The notes under the pieces are model-generated. The model searched no databases, was not told the origin of the DNA, and saw only the letters and a list, made by a program, of their open reading frames with translations. This document shows positions 1 through 6,241 of a stretch of DNA of 13,925 nucleotides, piece by piece. Location of the stretch: contig JAXHUM010000082.1 of assembly GCA_034189325.1 (NCBI GenBank), positions 1-13,925 on the forward strand. The letters run 5' to 3'. The position numbers were made by a program, and so were the translations under genes. Origin of the DNA: JAXHUM01 sp034189325 (GTDB taxonomy: Bacteria > Desulfobacterota > DSM-4660 > Desulfatiglandales > Desulfatiglandaceae). Every line of letters starts with the position of its first letter. Positions within the stretch are counted from its first letter, which is position 1.

Positions 1-230
1 GAAGACACGGTCACGACCGTCTGAGTGATCTCCTCCAACGAGACCCCCATGGTCTCTTCTACGGTGACACCCCCGGCTTCCCGCGTCCTCCTGTTCACGA
101 TTTCCTTGATGGAAATGTCCACACCACTTGCCTCTGCTATCCTGTCAAGGTCCTCTTTCAGAATCGCTTCAAACGGCCCGGAGGCAGGCCCCATAGGATA
201 GTATCTCATCTTGGCGATAATCTCTTCCAT
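1..230 (-). CDS. Hypothetical protein, C-terminus outside window
   Basis: The ATG at 228-230 is preceded on the minus strand by a strong AGGAGG ribosome site about 6 nt away. The frame then stays open to the window edge, giving 76 N-terminal residues. The product starts MEEIIAKMRYYPMG and continues with a hydrophilic, acidic, mostly helical-looking stretch (GPFEAILKEDLDRIAEASG, then SIKEIVNRRTREAGG). I do not recognise the family; no metal-binding cysteines, signal peptide or membrane segment is visible in this part. The start lies 19 nt after the stop of the flavoprotein gene upstream, so the two are almost certainly co-transcribed and probably act in the same process. Confidence is high that this is a real gene and low for any function. 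Confidence 0.7.
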   Translation of the reverse strand, partial: MEEIIAKMRYYPMGPASGPFEAILKEDLDRIAEASGVDISIKEIVNRRTREAGGVTVEETMGVSLEEITQTVVTVS

Positions 231-249
231 TGCACAACCTCCTTCCTTC

Positions 250-1128
250 TCATGAGCGAGGTTCACGATCGAGGTTCAGGTAATCCTTATATTTTTTTCT
301 TTTTTCTTTAAGAAGCGGCCAGGTCTTGGCGAAATAGTCTTTGGAAGGTTTGATCTCGTAGGTATGATGACAATGCATGTTCTTCTCTGAGAAACGGTGC
401 CATCGGATCTGTTCCTCAAAAAAGTCGACTCTGATCTCGCCATCTTCCATCGCTATCCTGCCTCTGATCCCGCAGAGTCCGCACTCAACCGTTTTATTGT
501 CTTTAAAAATGCGGATGTGGCGATCATGGCAGATAGGGCATATGCCCGGCTCCCCTCGATAGCTTGTGTCTCCCGTCCTGATCGCTTCTACAACTTCCGC
601 CCCGATATCTCGCGCTTTTTCCAGTGCCCTTTGGTCACCTGCCACCTCGCTCATACCCTGGATATGGATGAGAGCCCGGTCGATGACCTCCATCCCAAGA
701 ATAAGCAGCATGAGATTCGGCTGGAGCATGGCATAGGTTGTCCATCCCCGAGTAGCATAGGGGACAATAATGGCCGCTGGTTTTCCTCTCCTCTCAGGTG
801 GAGCACTCATCAGGACAAACAGGCGGTCGATAAACTGCTTTACAACGGCCGGGACTTCTAACAGATAACAGGGAGCGCCAAACACCAGACCATCGCATTG
901 ATAGATTTTTTCAAGCATGTAATGGTGATCGTCCTTATCGCCATGCTTGCATCCCTTGCCGCTGAAAAGACAGGTCGCCAAACCTTCGCAAACATTTATG
1001 TCGTAGTCCGTCCACCTCATTATCTCCACTTCAGCTCCATTCTTCTCTGCGCTGGACAAAGCCTCTTTGACCAGTATTTCCGTGTTCCCCAATTGCCTGT
1101 GGCTTGCCACAATACCCAAGACCTTCAT
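250..1128 (-). CDS. NADPH-dependent FMN reductase-like flavoprotein with C-terminal zinc ribbon
   Basis: 292 residues. The N-terminal half is a flavodoxin-like fold of the FMN reductase/iron-sulfur flavoprotein family: first beta strand and phosphate loop (VLGIVASHRQLGNTE, residues 3-17), the FGAPCYLLEVPAVVKQFIDR segment (83-102) typical of FMN reductases, and a cysteine cluster C47-x5-C53-x6-C60 where related iron-sulfur flavoproteins carry a compact cysteine motif. The C-terminal part has a rubredoxin/zinc-ribbon-like CPIC (197-200) and CGLC (216-219) pair, then a basic tail. The expected role is a cytoplasmic flavin-dependent electron carrier or reductase; the substrate is unknown. The start is supported by AAAGGAGGTC 8 nt upstream of the ATG. 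It is followed after 19 nt by an unrecognised gene, and is divergent from the glycyl radical enzyme fragment. Whether the first cysteines bind an Fe-S cluster cannot be told from sequence alone. Confidence 0.85.
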   Translation of the reverse strand: MKVLGIVASHRQLGNTEILVKEALSSAEKNGAEVEIMRWTDYDINVCEGLATCLFSGKGCKHGDKDDHHYMLEKIYQCDGLVFGAPCYLLEVPAVVKQFIDRLFVLMSAPPERRGKPAAIIVPYATRGWTTYAMLQPNLMLLILGMEVIDRALIHIQGMSEVAGDQRALEKARDIGAEVVEAIRTGDTSYRGEPGICPICHDRHIRIFKDNKTVECGLCGIRGRIAMEDGEIRVDFFEEQIRWHRFSEKNMHCHHTYEIKPSKDYFAKTWPLLKEKRKKYKDYLNLDREPRS

Positions 1129-1160
1129 GGCGCGCGACCTCCTTTCAGAGTCACTCTCCT

Positions 1161-1190
1161 CTTATGGTTTGTTTCCCCTTTTCCAGTCAA
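1161..1190 (-). promoter_or_regulatory. Candidate promoter for the flavoprotein gene
   Basis: Minus-strand TTGACT (1185-1190), an 18-nt spacer and CATAAG (1161-1166) resemble sigma70 -35 and -10 elements. They would start transcription about 25 nt before the flavoprotein ATG, leaving just enough room for its AAAGGAGGTC ribosome site. The -10 matches consensus at only 4 of 6 positions, so this is a reasonable but unproven call. Confidence 0.35.
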
Positions 1191-1351
1191 CATCAGGGAG
1201 GATGCGGACTGTCCTTCTCGGCCCCCAACTCTTTCAATTTGTTCATAATAACCGCATACCTTTGCTGAGACAATTAGAAACAAGATATATGATAGGATAT
1301 CCCAGAAATTCTTGTGGTGTGACCCTTAGTCGACTTACCCCTTGAGAAAGA

Positions 1352-1380
1352 TTGACAGGAATTTCGTTTGGGATCATAGT
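1352..1380 (+). promoter_or_regulatory. Candidate promoter for the glycyl radical enzyme fragment
   Basis: A perfect TTGACA (1352-1357), a 17-nt spacer and CATAGT (1375-1380, 4 of 6 matches to TATAAT) sit about 75 nt upstream of the ATG at 1455. An 8-bp perfect palindrome AGTCGACT (1328-1335) lies just upstream. A 9-bp inverted repeat (ATAGGATAT at 1292-1300, ATATCCTAT at 1387-1395) brackets the promoter. These are possible operator elements, but nothing identifies a regulator. Confidence 0.4.
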
Positions 1381-1454
1381 AAAAAAATATCCTATTATGG
1401 CAGAGGCTGATGACAGGAACATATGAACTTAAAAAGTCATACGGGAGGTGTCAC

Positions 1455-1565
1455 ATGACTCTATTTGCTTCGAAGAGGACGGAAGAACTCAAAAAGGCAG
1501 CAATTCCCAAAGGCCATGTCGGTCAGGAATCCCCTCACCAATGTCGTGTTCCGGTATCACAATGA
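1455..1565 (+). other. Short reading frame carrying the best start signal upstream of the glycyl radical enzyme fragment
   Basis: GGGAGGTG (1443-1450) precedes an ATG at 1455-1457. This frame encodes MTLFASKRTEELKKAAIPKG and 16 further residues, then stops at TGA 1563-1565. The first part looks like a plausible enzyme N-terminus, but the conserved glycyl radical enzyme sequence continues in another frame (+1). I read this as the original translation start of the enzyme gene, now followed by a deletion and a frame change. A single missing or extra base in the sequence could also explain the frame break, but not the absence of some 350 to 400 residues. Confidence 0.45.
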
Positions 1566-2802
1566 TGTAAATCCTGATACCCTTTCCAAGGTTATTGACT
1601 GTATGAGGGCTGGGCTGGGCTATCCTTCCCTGTTCAATGATTCCGCAATAATAGACATCATGTCCGGCTACGGGATCCCTCTTGAAGAGGCCCGGAACTA
1701 CACGATACCCGCATGTGTCGGTTGGACGGTGATAGGCAAATATGTCGGGGTCTACACGCCGAATCCAGGGGTGATAAGCTTGGGCAAGTGTTTTGATCTG
1801 GCCTTGAATGAAGGCGAGGATGCCTTTACCGGCAAGCAGCTGGGCTGCCGCACACCTGATCCAAAGACCTTTGCATCCATTGAGGACATCATGCAGGCCT
1901 ATCTCAGCCAGGTGGGATTTATCGCCGGCAAGATGACCAAGATTAATGACCTTGCCCAAGACATCATGAGTCGCTATGTACAGCGGCCTTACTACGCCGT
2001 CCTCTTTGATGGGAATATCGAAAACGGAAATGCCACCAAAAGCCTTGAAAAAAGATATTCCGTCTATCCTCTTCTCCTTATCACGGGCAGCATTGATATT
2101 GCCGATTCTTTGGCGGCAGTCAAAAAGTTTGTCTTTGATGACAAAGTGCTTTCATGGGAAGAAATGATAGATGTGCTGAGAAACAACTTTGAAGGGAGGG
2201 AAGACCTTCGCCAAAGACTGATCACAGAGGCCCCTAAATATGGCAATGATGATGATTATGTTGACCTCCTCGCGCAGGAGATTCATCATCGAACACTGGA
2301 AGAGGTGGCAAAAATAACCGATTACTGGGGCTCCCCCTATGCGGTTGATGGAAGCATTGCCGGAGCCTACTATCCATGGGGTCGAAAGATTGGTGCCTTT
2401 CCCAACGGTCGGAAGGCCAAGGAGACCCTCGCCGATGGCAGCCTCTCTCCCTGTCCCGGTATGGATAAGTCCGGACCGACAGCCGTTATCAAATCGATGA
2501 GCAAGGTGCGGCCCAGGTTTGCCGAGCTGGCCAATCAGCGCTTTATGCCCCAATTCCTTGAGGGAGAAAACAAACAGCAATTTGCCGCGTACCTGAAGAC
2601 CTGGGCAGACCTGGGGAACTACCATATTCAGTTCAATATCATTGATGATAATACGCTTTTAAAGGCCCAGCAAAAACCTGATGATTATCCCGATCTGATT
2701 GTAAGGGTTGCAGGTTACAGCGCCTACTTTGTTGACCTCAGCAAAGGGGTACAGGATGAAATCATAGCCAGGACTCCCCAGAGCATTGACTGTACCGGGT
2801 AG
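1465..2802 (+). CDS. Glycyl radical enzyme, C-terminal half only (probable remnant of a pyruvate formate-lyase-like gene)
   Basis: The frame is open from 1459, after TGA 1456-1458. Usable starts are TTG 1465 or ATG 1516, neither with a convincing ribosome site. Recognisable homology begins near KAMSVRNPLTNVVFRYH (residues 16-32), followed by GYPSLFND (52-59) and EEARNYTIPACVGW (74-87) with the presumed thiyl-radical cysteine C84. The C-terminal glycyl radical motif is RVAGYSAYFVDLS (414-426) with G417, followed by QDEIIART. The Cys-to-Gly distance of 333 residues is normal for the family, so this half is intact. Full-length members are about 800 residues, so roughly the first half of the barrel is missing. 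C84 is followed by Val-Gly-Trp where the dehydratase/lyase branch has Val-Glu-Pro, so the Glu base is absent. No radical SAM activase gene lies in the window. It is probably non-functional as it stands; the parent substrate is unknown. Confidence 0.8.
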   Translation: MLRRGRKNSKRQQFPKAMSVRNPLTNVVFRYHNDVNPDTLSKVIDCMRAGLGYPSLFNDSAIIDIMSGYGIPLEEARNYTIPACVGWTVIGKYVGVYTPNPGVISLGKCFDLALNEGEDAFTGKQLGCRTPDPKTFASIEDIMQAYLSQVGFIAGKMTKINDLAQDIMSRYVQRPYYAVLFDGNIENGNATKSLEKRYSVYPLLLITGSIDIADSLAAVKKFVFDDKVLSWEEMIDVLRNNFEGREDLRQRLITEAPKYGNDDDYVDLLAQEIHHRTLEEVAKITDYWGSPYAVDGSIAGAYYPWGRKIGAFPNGRKAKETLADGSLSPCPGMDKSGPTAVIKSMSKVRPRFAELANQRFMPQFLEGENKQQFAAYLKTWADLGNYHIQFNIIDDNTLLKAQQKPDDYPDLIVRVAGYSAYFVDLSKGVQDEIIARTPQSIDCTG

Positions 2803-2845
2803 GGGTCTATCGTATTCTGGAAAGAGCGTCGGCAACGCGCGGTTC

Positions 2846-3646
2846 CTAAGATGAAAACCATCTCTTTTTTCGCTTGTAGTGCTTGATCTCTCTAAAACTT
2901 TTTCTGGTTCCGGTCTCATCGATCCCTAAGTAGAATTCTTTGACATTCTTGTGGACTTTGAGCTCATCCACCGGTCCCTCAAGAACGATCTGCCCCTTTT
3001 CCATGATGTAGCCGTAGCTTGCAATATCAAGAGCGATATTGGCGTTTTGCTCGACTAACAGGATAGCACATTTCTCTTCTTGGTTGATTCTCACGATAAT
3101 TTCAAAAAGCCCTTCAACCACCAGAGGGGCCAGCCCAAGGGAGGGTTCATCGAGAAGGAGGAGTCTCGGCCCGGTCATAAAGGCCCGGCCTATGGCGAGC
3201 ATCTGCTGTTCTCCTCCGCTCATGTACCCGGCCACCCGTTTTCTGAGTTTTTTGAGGACAGGGAAGTATTCGTATACTTTTTCTATATCATCTCTAAATT
3301 GGCCGGCCTTCCTATTAACATGTGAGCCTGCAATAAGATTCTCTTCGACTGTCAGTTCTTCGAAGATATGTCTTCCTTCCATGACCTGCACAATTCCCAG
3401 CCGGACAATGGCCTCCGGAGAGAGGCCATCGATTCTCTGCCCCGACATTGCAATCGTTCCCCTGGTGGTTTCACCGTTTTCCGGCTTCAAAAGACCTGAA
3501 GTCGCTTTGAGCGTGGTGCTCTTTCCCGCGCCATTTGACCCCAGAAGGGTAACGATACTGGATTCCGGCACCTCAAGGGACATCCCCTTCAGGACCAGGA
3601 TGACTTCATTGTATATGACCTCAATATTGTTGACTTCTAATAGCAT
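2846..3646 (-). CDS. livF: Branched-chain amino acid-type ABC transporter ATP-binding protein, LivF-like
   Basis: 266 residues; one of the two cytoplasmic ATPase subunits of a HAAT-family uptake transporter. Walker A is GSNGAGKST (36-44), the Q-loop is Q87 in the LivF-typical VQVMEGRHIFEELTVEENL region, the signature is MSGGEQQ (142-148), and Walker B is LLLLDEPSLGL (162-172). The H-loop has Gln (LLVEQN, Q200), which is normal for LivF. The protein is longer than the roughly 235-residue LivF standard because of a basic tail after YLGI (239-242) ending HYKRKKRWFSS. The start is supported by GAAAGG a few nt upstream of the ATG. It is the last gene of the operon, separated from the binding-protein gene by 219 nt, whereas most other junctions in the operon are tight. 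The family is secure; the substrate is not readable. Confidence 0.9.
   Translation of the reverse strand: MLLEVNNIEVIYNEVILVLKGMSLEVPESSIVTLLGSNGAGKSTTLKATSGLLKPENGETTRGTIAMSGQRIDGLSPEAIVRLGIVQVMEGRHIFEELTVEENLIAGSHVNRKAGQFRDDIEKVYEYFPVLKKLRKRVAGYMSGGEQQMLAIGRAFMTGPRLLLLDEPSLGLAPLVVEGLFEIIVRINQEEKCAILLVEQNANIALDIASYGYIMEKGQIVLEGPVDELKVHKNVKEFYLGIDETGTRKSFREIKHYKRKKRWFSS
2849..2870 (+). terminator. Weak candidate terminator after the glycyl radical enzyme fragment
   Basis: On the plus strand AGATG (2849-2853) pairs with CATCT (2859-2863) around a five-base loop, followed by a run of six T (2865-2870). The stem is only 5 bp, and the site overlaps the 3' end of livF on the other strand. A second small hairpin (GCGT 2826-2829 with ACGC 2835-2838) could serve the opposite direction, but its T-run is poor. 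Confidence 0.25.
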
Positions 3647-3865
3647 GATGGCCTTTCAAGGTCGGCCTTTCGACGGTTTGGTAAAATGATCAAGATCAAG
3701 GCTTGACAGTCCTGAGAATGAGGCGTCGTTTTCCTGCGCTGCAGCGGCTAAGGATGCAACGCAACGCACAGATAGTGGACTCTTTACGAGACCGCCATGG
3801 CATAGGCCCTCGGTCATCCTCAATGGATGGTGGACAGTACAGCAAGATTTCCTGTCCGAGTATTG
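3647..3865. other. 219-nt intra-operon gap with palindromic sequence
   Basis: I see no credible gene between the binding-protein stop and livF. The stretch holds a perfect 10-bp palindrome CGCTGCAGCG (3737-3746). On the minus strand it also contains an imperfect hairpin between GACCG and CGGTC, and two copies of a GGACAGT-like word (3832-3838; GACAGTCC at 3705-3712). A weak impression of a dispersed intergenic repeat of Desulfobacterota is an unverified hunch. No good promoter for livF is visible, so livF is probably read through from upstream. Confidence 0.35.
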
Positions 3866-5071
3866 TTATTTTCGGATCTGGAGGTATTCGCTTATCGGGG
3901 TCCATTTGCCGTTCTTTACCTGCATAATCTTTGCGGCGATGAAACCCTGGTGATTTGCGTAGGTAATAAGCGGGAGACCCCCACCGCAATCAAAATTGAC
4001 CAGACCTTCCAGTTCATCCCGAACCATTTTTCGAAATTTTTTGATATCGTTGGGAACCTTGTTGCCTGTCTTACCCAAGGCATTATTGATCGCTTCAACC
4101 ACTGTCACGCCTTTCAACCATCCTCTGACGTAGTACCAAGTGCCTGCTTTTTTTCTTCTGTGCTTCCCCAAAAACTCGCTAATCTCATCTCCAGCCTTTA
4201 GTTTCCTTGCCTTCAGCTCGGCGAGGTCCGGGATGATCATGAAGGAACGGTAACCCTCGGCAGCTTTCCCAGTGGCCTTTGGTATGGCATCGTGCTTTGA
4301 CCAGTGAACTGCAAAAAATTTCGAGACATCCAGTCCCACCTTATTAGCGTCCCTCACCGTCGCAATGCTTCCTTCCACCGAATCATTTACCCAAATAAAG
4401 TCTGGATTCAGTTTTTTCAGACGAAGCATCTCAGATGTCAGATCTGTTGGCCTGGCAGGATAGGTCATATCCGTCAGGAACTCCATCCCCAGCTTCTTAC
4501 AGTATTCTTCCGCTATAATCCTTTTCCGCGGGGACTGACACCAGTCAAGGTTGCACCCGATAAAAGCAATCCTCTTGGCGCCCTGTGATTTGGCGTAATC
4601 AAGGCCGATTCGAATCTGATCCTCATAGGTAGGTCCGAAGATAAAATTGTAGGGGAGACTTTTGGGGTCTACCAGTTCTTCAGACATGCTTTCCGACATG
4701 ATAGGTATTTTATCCACTTTGTTGACCTGTCTTCTCAAGGCCTTCGACGCCCCTGTGCTCCACACGAATATCAAGACGGGCTTCTGGCGGGTGATCAACC
4801 GCTTGTAATTGCTCACCTCGATCGGGATAACCTCTGCCCCATCCACGAGCAGAAAATCAATTTCATGGCCCTTAATCCCCCCTTTATCATTCAGGTAGAG
4901 GAAGTAATCCCTTATACCGTAGGCCATCTCAGCCAGGGCACTAGTGGGTCCGGAGAGATCACCGATAATCCCAATAGAAACCGGTTTCAAGTCATCACCT
5001 TCGGCGGCAAAAGTAGTGCCATGGAAAAGGAAACATGATAAAACTGATAAAATGATCCAAAGCTTTTTCAT
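3866..5071 (-). CDS. ABC transporter periplasmic substrate-binding protein, LivJ/LivK-like (Peripla_BP_6)
   Basis: 401 residues. An N-terminal signal peptide (MKKLW, then a hydrophobic core) has a likely cleavage site after TTFA, near residue 22. The mature part begins with the family hallmark KPVSIGIIGDLSGPTSALAEM and AYGIRDYFLYLNDKGGIKGHEI, and continues with the two-lobe type I periplasmic fold (GPTYEDQIRIGLDYAK, then AKRIAFIGCNLDWC, then DFIWVNDS). It should capture the substrate in the periplasm and deliver it to LivH/LivM. The ribosome site AAGGAGGGG directly before the ATG is the strongest in the operon, fitting the high dosage binding proteins need. It lies 92 nt downstream of livM. 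Binding proteins of this class take amino acids, amides, aromatic acids or other carboxylates; the neighbouring CoA ligase argues for a carboxylic acid, which is an inference. Confidence 0.9.
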   Translation of the reverse strand: MKKLWIILSVLSCFLFHGTTFAAEGDDLKPVSIGIIGDLSGPTSALAEMAYGIRDYFLYLNDKGGIKGHEIDFLLVDGAEVIPIEVSNYKRLITRQKPVLIFVWSTGASKALRRQVNKVDKIPIMSESMSEELVDPKSLPYNFIFGPTYEDQIRIGLDYAKSQGAKRIAFIGCNLDWCQSPRKRIIAEEYCKKLGMEFLTDMTYPARPTDLTSEMLRLKKLNPDFIWVNDSVEGSIATVRDANKVGLDVSKFFAVHWSKHDAIPKATGKAAEGYRSFMIIPDLAELKARKLKAGDEISEFLGKHRRKKAGTWYYVRGWLKGVTVVEAINNALGKTGNKVPNDIKKFRKMVRDELEGLVNFDCGGGLPLITYANHQGFIAAKIMQVKNGKWTPISEYLQIRK

Positions 5072-5105
5072 AACTCCCCTCCTTCTTTTGATGTTTGACT
5101 TCCTT

Positions 5106-5129
5106 CACATGCGGTTTTCACATACGGTT
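5106..5129. repeat. Short tandem direct repeat CACATRCGGTT
   Basis: CACATGCGGTT (5106-5116) and CACATACGGTT (5119-5129) repeat with a period of 13 nt in the 92-nt spacer between livM and the binding-protein gene. They could be a protein-binding site or an mRNA processing element, or chance. Confidence 0.4.
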
Positions 5130-5163
5130 ATTTCTAATGGTTATCGATCCTCCTTGTTGGATG

Positions 5164-6210
5164 TTAATACGAAAAGGGCCAAAGCTTCCAATACGCCTTT
5201 ATGTTCCACCAGATTTTTGCAAGACCTTCCGGTTCGAAGATAAGAAAAAAGACAATGATGAATCCGAATAGGATCTCCCGAATAGCCGGGAAGACTTCAT
5301 CAATCGGAAGATACTGGGCGGCGAATTCGATCCAGATTTTTAAAAATTCGGGAAAAAGAACAATAAAAATGGCCCCGTATATGGCGCCGAGAACACTCCC
5401 CAGTCCTCCTATGATAATCATTGCCAGATAATCTATTGAGAGATGGATAGAAAAGCTCTGAGGGTTAATGACGGTAATATAATAGGCGAGAAGAGCCCCG
5501 GCCACACCTGCGTAGAAGGAACTGATGGCAAACGACATGATTTTGTATTTAAAAATATCAACGCCGATGAGTTCCGCGGCAATATCCCTGTCTCTAATGG
5601 AGATGAAGGCCCTCCCCACCCTGGTTCGAAGGAGATTCCGTGCGCCAAGAGTGGCCAATATGGCGATAGTGGCGCCCAAAAAGTAGAATTGCCGATCCGT
5701 ATCTAGGACAAGCCCGAAGATGGAAGGCCTCTCCAGATACAATCCCTCTGAACCGCCCGTAATAGGCCTTAGCTCCATAAAAAGGTATTCCATCAGAAAT
5801 TGCAGGGCCAAGGTGGCCATGGCAAGATAAAACCCCTTGATTCTCAGTGACGGAACACCAACCATCACTCCGATCAATGCTGACGCGCATCCGGCTGCCG
5901 GCAAGACAACCCAGACCGAAAAGCCCAGCTTTGTTGAAAAAACCCCTGCCGTGTAAGCGCCGATTCCGATAAAGGCGCCATGTCCCAGTGAGATTTGCCC
6001 GGTAAATCCAGTGAGGATGTTGATCCCTTGGGCACCGAGAATGGCGATGAAGACCAGGTTCAAGAGATAGAGGTAAAAGTCCCCAAGAAACAGGGGCAAA
6101 CAATAGAGTGTTAAGACGAACAAAGGGATAACGACCTTTATAAAACGCGTCTGAAGGATCGCTTCCTCTTGACTGTAGTTTCTCTTGAAATCTCCGCAGG
6201 GCCTAAGCAT
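5164..6210 (-). CDS. livM: Branched-chain amino acid-type ABC transporter permease, LivM-like
   Basis: 348 residues from the ATG at 6208-6210; one of the two inner-membrane permease subunits. The frame is open further upstream, but that part would overlap livH. The chosen start has AAGGA 7 nt before it and lies 31 nt after the livH stop. A basic N-terminus is followed by about eight to ten hydrophobic segments. Family hallmarks are LTGFTGQISLGHGAFIGIGAY, GVPSLRIKGFYLAMATLAL, the ATPase-coupling loop GRAFISIRDRDIAAELIGV, and IIIGGLGSVLGAIYGA. It ends with LFGFIIVFFLIFEPEGLAKIW and a Trp/Tyr-rich tail. The subunit pairs with LivH and is driven by LivG and LivF. Confidence in the family is high; the start choice is well supported but not proven. 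Confidence 0.9.
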   Translation of the reverse strand: MLRPCGDFKRNYSQEEAILQTRFIKVVIPLFVLTLYCLPLFLGDFYLYLLNLVFIAILGAQGINILTGFTGQISLGHGAFIGIGAYTAGVFSTKLGFSVWVVLPAAGCASALIGVMVGVPSLRIKGFYLAMATLALQFLMEYLFMELRPITGGSEGLYLERPSIFGLVLDTDRQFYFLGATIAILATLGARNLLRTRVGRAFISIRDRDIAAELIGVDIFKYKIMSFAISSFYAGVAGALLAYYITVINPQSFSIHLSIDYLAMIIIGGLGSVLGAIYGAIFIVLFPEFLKIWIEFAAQYLPIDEVFPAIREILFGFIIVFFLIFEPEGLAKIWWNIKAYWKLWPFSY

Positions 6211-6241
6211 CGATCTATCCTTGTTATATGCCTCTTGTTCT

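Noticed and set aside
397..861. Plus-strand open frames opposite the flavoprotein gene, and similar ones opposite livM, the ligase and znuA
   Set aside because: They are antisense readings of clearly conserved minus-strand genes and encode no recognisable protein.
1193..1246. A 17-codon minus-strand frame (MNKLKELGAEKDSPHPP) in the divergent intergenic region
   Set aside because: It looks protein-like, but it is very short, lies upstream of the predicted flavoprotein start site and has only a distant ribosome site. It may be a remnant or leader, but cannot be supported.
1490..1520. Programmed ribosomal frameshift to express the glycyl radical enzyme fragment
   Set aside because: The A-run here is not a proper slippery heptamer in the reading frame and no downstream structure is evident. 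Even with a shift, the product would still lack the N-terminal half.
2980..3060. LivF H-loop histidine replaced by Gln (VEQN)
   Set aside because: This substitution is the norm in LivF proteins and is not a defect.
3696..3989. A 97-codon minus-strand frame overlapping the end of the binding-protein gene and the gap before livF
   Set aside because: Its first part is an off-frame reading of the binding-protein gene, it has no ribosome site, and its sequence has no recognisable domain.
5594..6103. A 169-codon minus-strand frame inside livM
   Set aside because: The LivM frame has all the family motifs over this stretch; the alternative frame is a shadow.
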